Origin: CAYFJO01 sp964343305
GTDB lineage: Bacteria; Planctomycetota; Planctomycetia; Pirellulales; Pirellulaceae
Length of the DNA stretch: 33,035 nt
Direction of reading: 5' to 3'
NCBI GenBank assembly: GCA_964343305.1
Contig: CAYFJO010000074.1
Span: 1-33,035 of the forward strand
Shown here: positions 14,969-24,099 of the stretch, in pieces
Position numbering within the stretch: the stretch's first letter is position 1
Layout: the number at the start of each line of letters is the position of its first letter
Made by a program: the position numbers and the translations under genes
The notes under the pieces: model-generated
What the model saw: the letters and a program-made list of their open reading frames with translations, nothing else
Databases searched by the model: none
Told to the model about the DNA's origin: nothing

Positions 14969-17377
14969 ATGGATCATCTCGACGAATACACACTCGAATT
15001 CCTCACCGAAACTCGAGAAGGGCTCGACCATCTCGACAACGACCTCGTTGCGCTCGAAGCAGATCCGAAAGACGCCGAGCGGCTGGACAGCGCCTTTCGT
15101 ACACTTCACACCATCAAAGGCAACGCGGGATTCCTCAACTTCAAAACGCTGTCGACAGTCGCACATGCAGGCGAAAACTTGCTGGGACGTGTGCGAGACC
15201 AGGCATTGCCGCTGGATCAACAAACGACAAGCCATCTGCTGCAAGTGGTGGATACGATTCGCGAAATTGCGTCTCGTATCAACAATACAGGCAGCGAAGG
15301 TGACGACGAATATACCCAGTTGATTGCCAATATTTCCGGTCACCTTGGCGACGAACCAAAGCCATCCAAGGCTGCGCCAAAGAAGAAAAAGAAGGCAGCA
15401 ACACGAAAAAAGACAAAAAAGACCGCCGAGAAAAAGACCGGTTCCGAAACCGATCCCTTGGGCGGTCAAACGTTGGAAGCAATTCCGCCCGATCTGCATA
15501 ATTCCCAGACACATACTTTCACCCCATCCGGTTCGGATATCGATTCAGACCGGCCGGTGCCAAAACCAACGTCTGAAAAGCGAGAGTCCGCCGAGCCGCC
15601 GATTGAGGAGAAGGCTGCCGAATCGGACATCGTCAAATCACGATCCGACTCGAGCCTCACGTTTTCCAGCCCGAGTTCTTCGAGTTCTCGTTTCGTTGCG
15701 CCAAGCGGCGGCAACATTCGCGTCAACGTCGACCTGCTCGACAAATTGATGAACCTTGTCGGCGAACTCGTCCTGACGCGGAATCGTTTTCTGCAAATTA
15801 CTTCGGGCGATTTTGATTCAGATGTTCTCGCCGCCACACAACGGCTCAATCAAGTGACCGGCAAACTGCAGGACGGCATCCTGCAAACGCGGATGCAGCA
15901 GATCGGCACGATGTGGCAAAAACTGCCGCGAGTGGTCCGCGACCTCGCTCGCCAATGCGGCAAAGAAGTGCAGCTTGAAATGTCGGGCAACGAAACCGAA
16001 ATGGACAAGACGATGATCGAGGCGATCAGCGACCCGATCACGCATGTTGTCCGAAACTCGATTGACCACGGCATTGAAAAGCCCAGCACTCGGCGGTCCA
16101 CACGAAAACCAACCGAAGGGCGGTTGCATTTGTCGGCCACGCACGAAGGTGACCAGGTCAAGATCGAAATCGCTGATGATGGGGCCGGCATCGACTTCGA
16201 CCGGCTGCGCAGTCGAGCCATTGCGAACCAAGTGTTCACCAAGGAACAGGCGGACGAAATGAGCCCTCAGGAAATTCAAAACTTGATCTTCCTGCCGGGA
16301 ATCTCCACCGCACGAGCCGTGACCGATGTGTCTGGGCGTGGTGTTGGCATGGATGTGGTAAAGACCAAAATTGAAGAGATCGGCGGGACGGTCGAAGTTG
16401 AAAGCGCCCGTGGGCAAGGCACCACGATTCGGATTCGCGTCCCCCTGACGCTTGCCATCATTTCGGCGTTGATTGTCGAATGCGACGGCACATCCTACGC
16501 AATTCCCCAATCGGGTGTCGTGGAACTGCTGCGTTTCCCGCGCCACGAAGCAAACCAGCACATTGAGCGCGTTCACAATCGTGGGATCTATCGATTACGC
16601 GGCAGGCTGTTGCCGCTGGTGCACTTGCGCGAACAACTGCAATTGGCTAAACCCGACAGTCGCGCCGATTCTCACACCGAAGGCAGCGAGTTCATCAGCA
16701 TTGCCGTGCTTCAAACAAGCGGTCGCACACTTGGCTTGATCGTCGACAACATCAACACAACACAAGAGATCGTCGTCAAACCGCTGAACAACGCCTTGAA
16801 GCAGATTCCCATCTATGCCGGGGCGACAATCATGGGCGACGGTTCGGTCTCCCTAATCCTCGACGTATTGGGACTGTCACGAGCCGCGGGGTTATTTTCC
16901 CGTGATTGGGAACAAGAGCTTGAGGAGGAACCGGCCGCCGTCGCAGGGCATGCCCCGCTGCAAACGCATTTGGTTTGCGAAATCGGCCGCCGGCGTATTG
17001 CGATCCCGCTCTCGGATTTGACGCGCGTCGAGCGAATTCCGCGATCGGAAGTCGAACACACACTATCTGGAATCGCGATTCAATATCGAGGCGAAATCCT
17101 GCCGTTAGTCGCGATGCGCGACCTCTTCAACATTGTCGAAGAATCGCCTGATCGTGACGCGATTGACATCATTATCTACCGTGACGATCAGCGTCGTATC
17201 GGGTTGGTTGTCGATCGCATCTTGGATATCAACACGCACCCCATCGAGGTCATGGAGGATTCGCCCGAGCAGGGCATTCTTGGTACGACGCAGATGCTCG
17301 GACAATTGACGGACATCGCTGACGTTTCGCAACTGATTGAATCGGCATCCTTGACAGCCGTTGAACAAACAACTTGA
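14969..17377 (+). CDS. cheA: Chemotaxis histidine kinase CheA with two CheW domains
   Basis: The 802-residue kinase autophosphorylates on an HPt His and passes phosphate to receiver domains. Domains: HPt (1 to about 125) with His47 in LHTIKGNAGF; a linker (about 126-245) of Lys-rich (KKKKKAATRKKTKKTAEKKT) and Ser-rich sequence in place of a recognisable P2 domain; P3 dimerisation (about 250-330, VDLLDKLMNLVGELVLTRNR); and ATPase (about 335-490) with HVVRNSIDHG, DDGAG (403-407) and GRGVGMD (456-462). Two CheW-like domains follow (about 497-640 and 660-790), each with a conserved Ile-Pro and a RG..LPLV segment; most CheA have one. GAGGA lies upstream of the ATG. It sits in the membrane-bound receptor array together with the receptor and CheW encoded next. 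Confidence 0.95.
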   Translation: MDHLDEYTLEFLTETREGLDHLDNDLVALEADPKDAERLDSAFRTLHTIKGNAGFLNFKTLSTVAHAGENLLGRVRDQALPLDQQTTSHLLQVVDTIREIASRINNTGSEGDDEYTQLIANISGHLGDEPKPSKAAPKKKKKAATRKKTKKTAEKKTGSETDPLGGQTLEAIPPDLHNSQTHTFTPSGSDIDSDRPVPKPTSEKRESAEPPIEEKAAESDIVKSRSDSSLTFSSPSSSSSRFVAPSGGNIRVNVDLLDKLMNLVGELVLTRNRFLQITSGDFDSDVLAATQRLNQVTGKLQDGILQTRMQQIGTMWQKLPRVVRDLARQCGKEVQLEMSGNETEMDKTMIEAISDPITHVVRNSIDHGIEKPSTRRSTRKPTEGRLHLSATHEGDQVKIEIADDGAGIDFDRLRSRAIANQVFTKEQADEMSPQEIQNLIFLPGISTARAVTDVSGRGVGMDVVKTKIEEIGGTVEVESARGQGTTIRIRVPLTLAIISALIVECDGTSYAIPQSGVVELLRFPRHEANQHIERVHNRGIYRLRGRLLPLVHLREQLQLAKPDSRADSHTEGSEFISIAVLQTSGRTLGLIVDNINTTQEIVVKPLNNALKQIPIYAGATIMGDGSVSLILDVLGLSRAAGLFSRDWEQELEEEPAAVAGHAPLQTHLVCEIGRRRIAIPLSDLTRVERIPRSEVEHTLSGIAIQYRGEILPLVAMRDLFNIVEESPDRDAIDIIIYRDDQRRIGLVVDRILDINTHPIEVMEDSPEQGILGTTQMLGQLTDIADVSQLIESASLTAVEQTT

Positions 17378-17410
17378 ACAACTAGATTTTGCACCTTGAG
17401 GCATGACGTG

Positions 17411-19429
17411 ATGGACAATCGACTCCTGCAAACACTTCGCATTCGCACCAAGCTGATCTTGATCAGCCTGACGCTATTTCTTCCCATTGCCGTGTTGTTG
17501 TACTTTATGATCACCGGTATCAACCACGATATTCGTTTCGCTGAGTTGGAGTTGTACGGAAACGAATATCAACGCCCACTCGAGCGGCTCCTTCATGAAA
17601 TCCCGCGACACCAGCTCCTTGCCGGCCGCATGTTGGCGGGCGAGAGCGACTTGGAGGACGACTTGGATGACATCCAAGGTAATATCGACGTCGCTCTCGG
17701 CGATTTGAATTCTGTCGACGGTCTGTACGGCGTCGATTTGCAGTTCACCGAAGAGGGCTTGGGGAAGCGTCAGCGAGGCACCGCGAATACCAAGGCATTG
17801 GCCGCCGCTTGGAATAAACTGAAATCCGAATACCAATCGTTGGACGCCAAAGTGTGTGATCGGCGGCACAATGATCTTCGTAAGACGATTCGCACGATGA
17901 TTTCCCATGCCGGAGATACATCAAATCTGATCCTTGATCCTGATCTCGACAGTTACTATTTGATGGATATGACGCTGCTGGCGCTGCCCGAGACGCAGGA
18001 TCGGTTAGCGGATATTCGCGCGTATGGTTTTGCGGCGCTGAGTGCCGAACAACTGTCGGCGGAAAACGCTCTAGAACTCTCTGTTTATCGAAGCTTGCTC
18101 GAACAATCCGATTTCAATCGCATCGTTGGCAGCGCTCTCACCGCATTAAGCGAAGATCCGAATGAGTATGGCGTCAGCGATTCGATGCGAAACGTCCGAT
18201 CGGCCCTTGATGATTACAAAGCGGCCACACGACCGTTTATCGACATGCTTGCGCGCGTTTCTGCTTCGCCGACCAGCAATGTGACTACACCTGAACAATT
18301 TGACGAAGCAATCGACAAAGCAATCGCGGAGAGTTTTCAACTTTGGGATACGGCTGCACAAGAACTCGATGTGCTCCTCAAGATTCGCATGGATCACTAT
18401 TACTCAGACCGTTTCTGGGCCTTGCTGCTGACGATCGTGGCCTTGGCGATTTCCGCTGCCATGATTTATGTCGTCGCACTGAGCATCACCACGCCACTCA
18501 GCAAATGCATCGCAGGCTTGGGAGAATTGGCGGACAAAAACGTCAATTGCCGATTGAATCTCGATGCTGGCGGTGAAATGGGACAGATCGCATCAGCCAT
18601 CGATCAGGCAGCCGAAGGAATGCATGCCGCGATTACGTCGTTGCGTGAACATTCCAAGCGGCTTCAAGAAGCCGCCGTCGGTCAACAAGATGCCAGCCAG
18701 CAAATGAGCGCGACGGCCGAAGAAACGTCAACCCAGGCCAACGTAGTCTCGGCAGCCGCCGAACAAGTGAGTGCCAGTGCGCGAACCGTGGCGACTGGTG
18801 TGGACGATCTGGGCGGCAGCATTCGCGAAATCGCCGGAGGTGCAAACAACGCAGCGACGGTTGCTGCTCAAGCGGTCGAACAAGCCGAATCGGCAACCGC
18901 AACGATCACCAAGTTGGGTGAAAGCAGCGGAGAAATTGGCGAAGTTATCAAAGTCATCACGTCGATTGCCGAGCAAACCAACTTGTTGGCATTAAACGCG
19001 TCGATCGAAGCCGCTCGCGCGGGAGAGGCCGGCAAGGGATTCGCCGTCGTCGCCAGTAATGTAAAAGACCTTTCCAAGCAAACCGCCGACGCGACCGAAG
19101 ACATCGCCCGCAAAGTGGAGGCGATTCAGCAGAACACCAAAAACGCAATCGACGTGATCAACTCGATTGCTAAAATCATCGGACAGATTAACGATCATCA
19201 AAACTCGATTGCCAGCGCCGTCGAAGAACAGTCCGTCACGACCAGGGACATTGGTCAAAATGTGTCGGAAGCGGCCAAAGGCACGGCAGAAATCGCCCAA
19301 AATATCACCGGCGTCGCCCAAGCCGCACAAGATACATCGCAGGTGGCCGCCAATTTGCAATCGGCGTCCGAAGACTTGACTCGCATGGCACGCGATCTCC
19401 AAGACGTCGTGGACCAATTCCGTGTTTGA
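17411..19429 (+). CDS. Methyl-accepting chemotaxis protein
   Basis: The transmembrane receptor of 672 residues transmits ligand state to CheA. TM1 spans about residues 13-33 (LILISLTLFLPIAVLLYFMI) and TM2 about 335-357 (FWALLLTIVALAISAAMIYV). The periplasmic part between them is large (about 300 residues), helical and of no sensor family that I recognise. HAMP follows (about 358-411, ITTPLSKCIAGLGELADKNV), then a long coiled-coil signalling domain with the conserved tip EQTNLLALNASIEAARAGE (about 520-540). Gln/Glu pairs along the coiled coil are possible CheR/CheB sites; no CheR-tethering pentapeptide is seen at the C-terminus. The open frame begins at a TTG (17396), but the ATG at 17411 has GAGG upstream and starts just before TM1. 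Confidence 0.93.
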   Translation: MDNRLLQTLRIRTKLILISLTLFLPIAVLLYFMITGINHDIRFAELELYGNEYQRPLERLLHEIPRHQLLAGRMLAGESDLEDDLDDIQGNIDVALGDLNSVDGLYGVDLQFTEEGLGKRQRGTANTKALAAAWNKLKSEYQSLDAKVCDRRHNDLRKTIRTMISHAGDTSNLILDPDLDSYYLMDMTLLALPETQDRLADIRAYGFAALSAEQLSAENALELSVYRSLLEQSDFNRIVGSALTALSEDPNEYGVSDSMRNVRSALDDYKAATRPFIDMLARVSASPTSNVTTPEQFDEAIDKAIAESFQLWDTAAQELDVLLKIRMDHYYSDRFWALLLTIVALAISAAMIYVVALSITTPLSKCIAGLGELADKNVNCRLNLDAGGEMGQIASAIDQAAEGMHAAITSLREHSKRLQEAAVGQQDASQQMSATAEETSTQANVVSAAAEQVSASARTVATGVDDLGGSIREIAGGANNAATVAAQAVEQAESATATITKLGESSGEIGEVIKVITSIAEQTNLLALNASIEAARAGEAGKGFAVVASNVKDLSKQTADATEDIARKVEAIQQNTKNAIDVINSIAKIIGQINDHQNSIASAVEEQSVTTRDIGQNVSEAAKGTAEIAQNITGVAQAAQDTSQVAANLQSASEDLTRMARDLQDVVDQFRV

Positions 19430-19454
19430 ATGAAAGCACCAAAGATTCGGGTGC

Positions 19455-19471
19455 CACTGGCTCTGCCAGTG
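19455..19471. repeat. Short perfect palindrome CACTGGC-TCT-GCCAGTG
   Basis: A 7-bp perfect stem with a 3-nt loop lies in the gap between the receptor and cheW genes. I recall the same core (CCACTGGC..GCCAGTG) as a frequent intergenic palindrome in planctomycetes. It may attenuate transcription within the operon or mark a REP-like repeat. No U-tract follows. Confidence 0.5.
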
Positions 19472-19531
19472 TCTTACAACCAACCTAAGACTGACCAAAA
19501 CTAGCAAAGCCCGTGGTACACAGTCCTACAC

Positions 19532-20005
19532 ATGACTGATACGCGAGACATTTCGACCTTCTACCTGGACGGCGTGCTGTTTGGCATCGACGTGCTACAT
19601 GTCCAGGAGATCCTTGAAGCCCAGGAAATGACGCCCGTGCCGTTGGCGGCGCAGGTCGTTCGTGGGTTGATCAACTTGCGCGGCGAAATCGTGATGGCCG
19701 TCGATCTACGTGACAGTTTGAATTTGCCTTTGCGCGACGCCTCCGACGAATCGATGAACGTGATTGTCAGCGACGGCGAAGATCTTGCCAGCTTTTTGGT
19801 CGACGAGACGAGCGACGTGTTGACCGTCGACACAACTCAGTTTGAACTGCCGCCCCCGACGCTGTCCAACGAAGCGGTTGAATTAATTGAAGGGGTGTAT
19901 AAACTGCGGGATACCTTGTTGATCGTGCTCGATACGAAGAAAATCATCGCACGGACGACCGAGCTTTGCGAAGCGAACTTTGCGGCGATGAGAGAGTCGG
20001 TCTAA
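19532..20005 (+). CDS. cheW: CheW adaptor
   Basis: The 157-residue scaffold protein links receptors to the CheA kinase in the chemosensory array. The whole protein is one CheW domain: FYLDGVLFGIDVLHVQEIL at the start, VPLAAQVVRGLINLRGEIV with the conserved G.INLRG contact segment (about 46-52), then the second beta-barrel half ending in LLIVLDTKKII. It lies between the receptor and cheB, all in one direction. No Shine-Dalgarno is apparent before the ATG. A CheW-like CheV is excluded because no receiver domain follows. Confidence 0.93.
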   Translation: MTDTRDISTFYLDGVLFGIDVLHVQEILEAQEMTPVPLAAQVVRGLINLRGEIVMAVDLRDSLNLPLRDASDESMNVIVSDGEDLASFLVDETSDVLTVDTTQFELPPPTLSNEAVELIEGVYKLRDTLLIVLDTKKIIARTTELCEANFAAMRESV

Positions 20006-20033
20006 TTGCCATTGCACGATATGCGATTGCACC

Positions 20034-21092
20034 ATGGCGCCCGTTCGCATCCTAATCGTTAATTTTCCGCCCACGGTTCGGCGAATTCTCGTTGATCAGT
20101 TCTCTGGCCAAGTGGATTTCGAAATTCTCGGACAGGCCACGGGCAGTTCCGCGGTAGAAAGTGCCGCATCGCTTGATCCGAGCGCGATTGTGCTAGACGT
20201 TGACAAAGGTCTCGATACGTTGCGGCAACTTCGCGAAGCAAGCACCGCCACGGCAATCGTTTTGTTTAGCGAACAAACCAAGCCTGGTGTCGATCTGACG
20301 ATCGATGCCTTGTTGTTGGGCGCGAGTGATTATGTTTGTCGGCCCGAAGATGTCGCGGCAGTACCAGCGGCGGTGGCCGACAAATTGATTCCCCGAATCC
20401 GCGCGATTTGTTCCCAACCACTCGACGCAAAACCAGCGACCACTGCGTCCACAACCAAACCAAGCGGCAAACGCGATGTGGGATCAACCACTGGGCCGCG
20501 TAACATCCGTACCGAAATCGTAGCCGTTGCCTGCTCAACGGGCGGCCCGAACGCCTTGGCCAAAATCCTTCCGCACCTGCCGGCCGATTTTCCCGTGCCG
20601 ATCGTCATCGCCCAACACATGCCGCCCATGTTCACGCGACATTTGGCGGAGCGACTGTTCACAAAGTCGCGGATCCAAGTCAGCGAAGCCCAAGGGGGTG
20701 AAACGTTGACGCCCGCGCACGTCTGGATTGCACCTGGAGACCACCACCTGTTGGTCAAACGAGTCGACGGCGACGCCAAGCTGTTTACAAACCAAGGACC
20801 GCTTGAAAACGGCTGCCGGCCCGCAGCGGATGTTTTGTTGCGATCGGTAGCCGAAACGTTCGGTCCCAACGTTTTGGCATTGGTTTTGACCGGGATGGGC
20901 AAGGATGGGTTGCGCGGCTGCGAACAAGTTCGCTCGCAAGGCGGTCGCATTTGGGTTCAAGACGAGGCGACCAGTGTGGTTTGGGGGATGCCAGGTCAAG
21001 TCGCCACTGCTAATTTGGCTGATCAAGTTTTGGCGTTGGACCGGATCGGTCCCCAGCTTGCTCATGTGGTAAAGTCCGGAGTCGACACATGA
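20034..21092 (+). CDS. cheB: Chemotaxis methylesterase CheB, degenerate receiver
   Basis: The 352-residue enzyme removes methyl groups from (and deamidates) receptor glutamates, resetting sensitivity. The C-terminal esterase domain is intact: Ser168 in ACSTGGP, His195 in AQHMPP and Asp291 in TGMGKDG. The N-terminal receiver domain (about 1-120) is altered. The acidic pair is replaced (ILIVNFPPTVRRIL), the acceptor Asp55 is kept (IVLDVD) but without the following Met-Pro motif, and the conserved Lys is Arg103 (VCRPED). Phosphorylation control by CheA may therefore be weak or absent. The linker (about 125-160) is Thr/Lys-rich. The stop overlaps the cheR start by 4 nt (ATGA), so the two are translationally coupled. 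Confidence 0.93.
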   Translation: MAPVRILIVNFPPTVRRILVDQFSGQVDFEILGQATGSSAVESAASLDPSAIVLDVDKGLDTLRQLREASTATAIVLFSEQTKPGVDLTIDALLLGASDYVCRPEDVAAVPAAVADKLIPRIRAICSQPLDAKPATTASTTKPSGKRDVGSTTGPRNIRTEIVAVACSTGGPNALAKILPHLPADFPVPIVIAQHMPPMFTRHLAERLFTKSRIQVSEAQGGETLTPAHVWIAPGDHHLLVKRVDGDAKLFTNQGPLENGCRPAADVLLRSVAETFGPNVLALVLTGMGKDGLRGCEQVRSQGGRIWVQDEATSVVWGMPGQVATANLADQVLALDRIGPQLAHVVKSGVDT

Positions 21093-21928
21093 CACTTCGT
21101 GATGATGACTTCGATTTCGTCCGTCAGCTTTTTCGCAAGCACACGGGCAACGAGCTTGCCGAGGACAAGCAATACCTTGTCGAAAGCCGCCTGAAGCCAA
21201 TCGTGCGGGCAAACGGCATGACGTCGACTGCGGAATTGGTCGACGAATTGCGAAGCGAACGCGTCTCACGTGAAATTGTTGCACAAGTGTGCGATGTGTT
21301 GCTTACGAAAGAAACTTCGTTCTTTCGCGATGAGTCTCAATTCAACTATCTTCGGAAGATGGCAATACCAAAGATGGTCGAACGGCAATCACGCGAGCGT
21401 TGTTTACGAATTTGGTGCGCGGCGTGCTCGACTGGGCAGGAGCCTTATAGCATCGCGATGCTGCTGGATCGCCACTTTCCAAACATCTGGAACAATTGGA
21501 GGGTCGAATTGATCGCCAGCGACATCTCGCACGATGTCCTCGACCGGGCCCAGCAGGCCACATACAACGACATCGAGGCCGACCGTGGCTTGACGCAGGC
21601 GGACAAAGAGTCTTATTTCGACAAAGTGGAATCAGGATGGCGGCTGACCGAACGCATCCGCAACCAGGTCGAGTTTCGCCAGATGAATTTGGTCGCCAGT
21701 TGGCCATCGCTGCCTCAATTCGACCTCATCTTCATGCGCAACGTGTTGATCTATTTCGACGACAATGAGAAACGCATGGTTTTGGCAAGAGCGCGGCAAT
21801 CATTAAACCCTAACGGCCTATTGCTGCTTGGTGCGACCGAGACGACCCACTTTATTGACGACGAGTTCCAGCGCATCGATTCGCACGCGGTGAGTGTTTA
21901 TTCCGTCACCCGTTTGGATCGTCCGTAG
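21089..21928 (+). CDS. cheR: Chemotaxis methyltransferase CheR
   Basis: The 279-residue enzyme methylates receptor glutamates using S-adenosylmethionine and opposes CheB. The N-terminal helical domain (about 1-75) contains FRKHTGNELAEDKQYLVESR, the usual receptor-binding part. The catalytic domain follows with TKETSFFRD, the SAM-binding segment WCAACSTGQEPYSIAM, ASDISHDVLDRA and the FDLIFMRNVLIYFD motif. Length is normal for the family, with no TPR extension. It is the last gene of the che cluster; the next open frame begins a polysaccharide exporter only about 75 nt later, so read-through is possible. Confidence 0.95.
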   Translation: MTLRDDDFDFVRQLFRKHTGNELAEDKQYLVESRLKPIVRANGMTSTAELVDELRSERVSREIVAQVCDVLLTKETSFFRDESQFNYLRKMAIPKMVERQSRERCLRIWCAACSTGQEPYSIAMLLDRHFPNIWNNWRVELIASDISHDVLDRAQQATYNDIEADRGLTQADKESYFDKVESGWRLTERIRNQVEFRQMNLVASWPSLPQFDLIFMRNVLIYFDDNEKRMVLARARQSLNPNGLLLLGATETTHFIDDEFQRIDSHAVSVYSVTRLDRP

Positions 21929-22004
21929 CGGCCGACGCAGCGAAATTGAACAATCCGTCTTGGTGAACGTAACGAATTCTGTGAGTCAGCAAGAAAACCA
22001 CGAA

Positions 22005-22850
22005 ATGCCGGCCGAAGTAATTTACAGTGCCCGGTCTCCCTTGTGTCGACCGCTGGAGATGCTTCATTCGATGTGCCGGGACTTGGTTGCATCGAGGGGG
22101 TTGGCGTGGCGGTTGTTTGTGCGGGACATTCAGACCCAGTATCGGCAGTCGATGCTGGGCTATCTTTGGCTGCTGTTGCCGACACTGGCAACGACGTTGA
22201 TTTGGGTTTTTCTAAACTCGCAGGGAATTCTGAATCTTGGCGAGACCGAGATTCCTTATCCGGCCTATGTGCTGACGGGGATGTTGATCTGGGAAGCGTT
22301 CGTGTCCGCGCTGCACGCGCCACAGGCGATGGTCCGTGGAGCCTCGTCGATCATGTCGAAGATCAACTTTCCTCACGAGGCGTTGTTGTTGGCCGGCGCG
22401 GGCAAAGTTGTCTTTACGACGTCGATTCGAATGCTGTTGTTGATCGGCGTATTCTTGTGGTTCAAGATGCCCGTTCCGGCGACGATTTTTGTGGCACCAC
22501 TGGCGGTTTTAGCCGTGATCGCGTTTGGCTTGATGATTGGTGTGCTGTTGGTACCCGTGGGGATGCTCTATCAGGACATCAGCCAAGGGCTGGCGGTGTT
22601 GACCGGCTTGTGGTTTATTCTGACGCCGATCGTTTATCCGCCGCCTACCTCGTGGCCCGCATCGGCACTGGCGAAATGGAATCCGATGAGCCCACCGTTG
22701 ATCACGGCGCGCGAGATGATGACGACCGGGCAACTAAGTTGTTTGAGCGAATTCTTTGTGGTCGTGGTGGTGACGATCTTCTGCCTGTTTTGTGGCTGGG
22801 TTCTTTACCGCTTGGCGATTCCCCACTTGATCGTACGGATGGGGGCGTGA
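22005..22850 (+). CDS. ABC-2 polysaccharide export permease (Wzm type)
   Basis: The integral membrane subunit of about 281 residues, with roughly six hydrophobic segments, has an N-terminal amphipathic stretch SRGLAWRLFVRDIQTQYRQSMLGYLW typical of Wzm/KpsM/TagG permeases. It should form the channel through which an assembled glycan leaves the cytoplasm, with the ATPase encoded next. The frame is open back to 21894, overlapping cheR; I chose the ATG at 22005 because it lies just before the family-typical start, but no Shine-Dalgarno supports it and an upstream GTG is possible. The stop overlaps the ATPase start by one base (TGATG). Confidence 0.88.
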   Translation: MPAEVIYSARSPLCRPLEMLHSMCRDLVASRGLAWRLFVRDIQTQYRQSMLGYLWLLLPTLATTLIWVFLNSQGILNLGETEIPYPAYVLTGMLIWEAFVSALHAPQAMVRGASSIMSKINFPHEALLLAGAGKVVFTTSIRMLLLIGVFLWFKMPVPATIFVAPLAVLAVIAFGLMIGVLLVPVGMLYQDISQGLAVLTGLWFILTPIVYPPPTSWPASALAKWNPMSPPLITAREMMTTGQLSCLSEFFVVVVVTIFCLFCGWVLYRLAIPHLIVRMGA

Positions 22851-24091
22851 TGCCGGAGGAGATCCTGATCGACGTTCAAAATGTTGCCAAGCGTTTCTGT
22901 CGCAGCTTCCGGCGGTCGTTGTGGTACGGAGTGTACGACATCGCCAACGAATTGTTTTTGCAAAGCGGGCGGCATGCGGAGCTTCGTCCAAAAGAGTTTT
23001 GGGCTGTTGACAACGTTTCGTTGCACGTTCGTCCCGGCGAATGTCTGGGACTGATCGGACGTAACGGGGCGGGAAAGAGCACACTGTTGAAGCTGATCAA
23101 CGGTTTGATCAAGCCGGACGCGGGTGAGATTCGTGTGCGCGGTGCGATGGGGGCGTTGATTGAACTCGGCGCGGGATTTCATCCGCTGTTGACCGGACGC
23201 GAGAATATCTATGTGAACGCGTCGATTTTGGGAATCAGCAAGGCACAGACGGACGAGCGGCTGGATCAGATTATTGACTTTGCACAGATCGGCGACGCGA
23301 TTGACGCGCCGTATCAAACGTATAGCTCCGGCATGCGCGTGCGATTAGGATTCGCGGTGTCGGCCTTTCTTGATACCCGGATCTTGTTGGTCGACGAGGT
23401 GCTGGCGGTCGGCGACTGGGCGTTTCAGAGAAAGTGTCTTCGGCACATGGCACAGCACGTCGAACGAGGTGGTTGTTTGATTCTTGTCGCGCACAGCATG
23501 CACTTGATTCAAACAACCTGCCATCGCGCGATTCTGTTTCACGAAGGGCAAGTGCTGTTTGACGGCGAAACATCGGCTGCGATTGAACAGTACTTAGACC
23601 TGACGAAAGGCGACCCACAGGAAACCGTGACGAAGCACGAGGACGGCGAAGATTCGCAACCGGTGGAAATCGAGCAACTCGAAATTCGACCCGTAGATGG
23701 CGATGCGATTTACTCGGATCAAACGGTCGAGATTCTGCTGCGGTATCGAGCCAAAGAGCCCGTTGATGACGTGACTTTCGGGTTTTCAATTTGGAGTGCC
23801 GATCAAACGGTTCGATTGTCGACCAGCGTGTCGGGGCAGCAAGACATCAAACTTAATATCGTTGGTGGCCAGGGTGAGTTTCGCTGTCGCGTTCACCACC
23901 TGCCGCTGGCTGCGAATTCTTACACGATGACCGCCGGGATCTACGATGGCAAGACTTCCTGGCCGATTGTGCGCAAGGGATTCGACGATCCGCCCGTGCC
24001 GTTTCAAGTTTCCGCTCAAGAGTCCAACACGGAAGTGCGAAGTATGATAGATAACACGCTGATTCATTTGCAAACTGAATGGTTAACTTAG
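22850..24091 (+). CDS. Polysaccharide ABC exporter ATPase with glycan-binding C-terminus (Wzt type)
   Basis: The product has 413 residues. The N-terminal ATPase domain (about 1-250) carries Walker A GRNGAGKST (about 70-78), signature YSSGMRVRLGF, Walker B ILLVDEVLAVGD and the switch His in LVAHSM. After a Glu/Asp-rich linker (about 260-285), residues of about 285-400 form a beta-sandwich resembling the Wzt C-terminal domain (IYSDQTVEILLRYRAKEPVD, then FGFSIWSADQTVRLSTS) that recognises the chain terminus of O-antigen. The pair therefore suggests an export system in which a modified, capped glycan is recognised before transport. The frame is also open for 807 nt upstream, inside the permease gene, but that part translates into no family; MPEEIL at 22850 is the clear start. 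Confidence 0.93.
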   Translation: MPEEILIDVQNVAKRFCRSFRRSLWYGVYDIANELFLQSGRHAELRPKEFWAVDNVSLHVRPGECLGLIGRNGAGKSTLLKLINGLIKPDAGEIRVRGAMGALIELGAGFHPLLTGRENIYVNASILGISKAQTDERLDQIIDFAQIGDAIDAPYQTYSSGMRVRLGFAVSAFLDTRILLVDEVLAVGDWAFQRKCLRHMAQHVERGGCLILVAHSMHLIQTTCHRAILFHEGQVLFDGETSAAIEQYLDLTKGDPQETVTKHEDGEDSQPVEIEQLEIRPVDGDAIYSDQTVEILLRYRAKEPVDDVTFGFSIWSADQTVRLSTSVSGQQDIKLNIVGGQGEFRCRVHHLPLAANSYTMTAGIYDGKTSWPIVRKGFDDPPVPFQVSAQESNTEVRSMIDNTLIHLQTEWLT

Positions 24092-24099
24092 TCTGTGAA

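Noticed and set aside
15818..16576. 252-codon minus-strand open frame opposite cheA
   Set aside because: It is antisense to the CheA P3/ATPase region, whose motifs are unmistakable.
22043..22849. Open frame of 269 codons in phase with the exporter ATPase, which would make a 682-residue protein
   Set aside because: It overlaps the permease gene throughout, its translation has no domain and is Asp/Gly/Val-rich as expected of a shadow frame, and the ATPase homology begins exactly at 22850.
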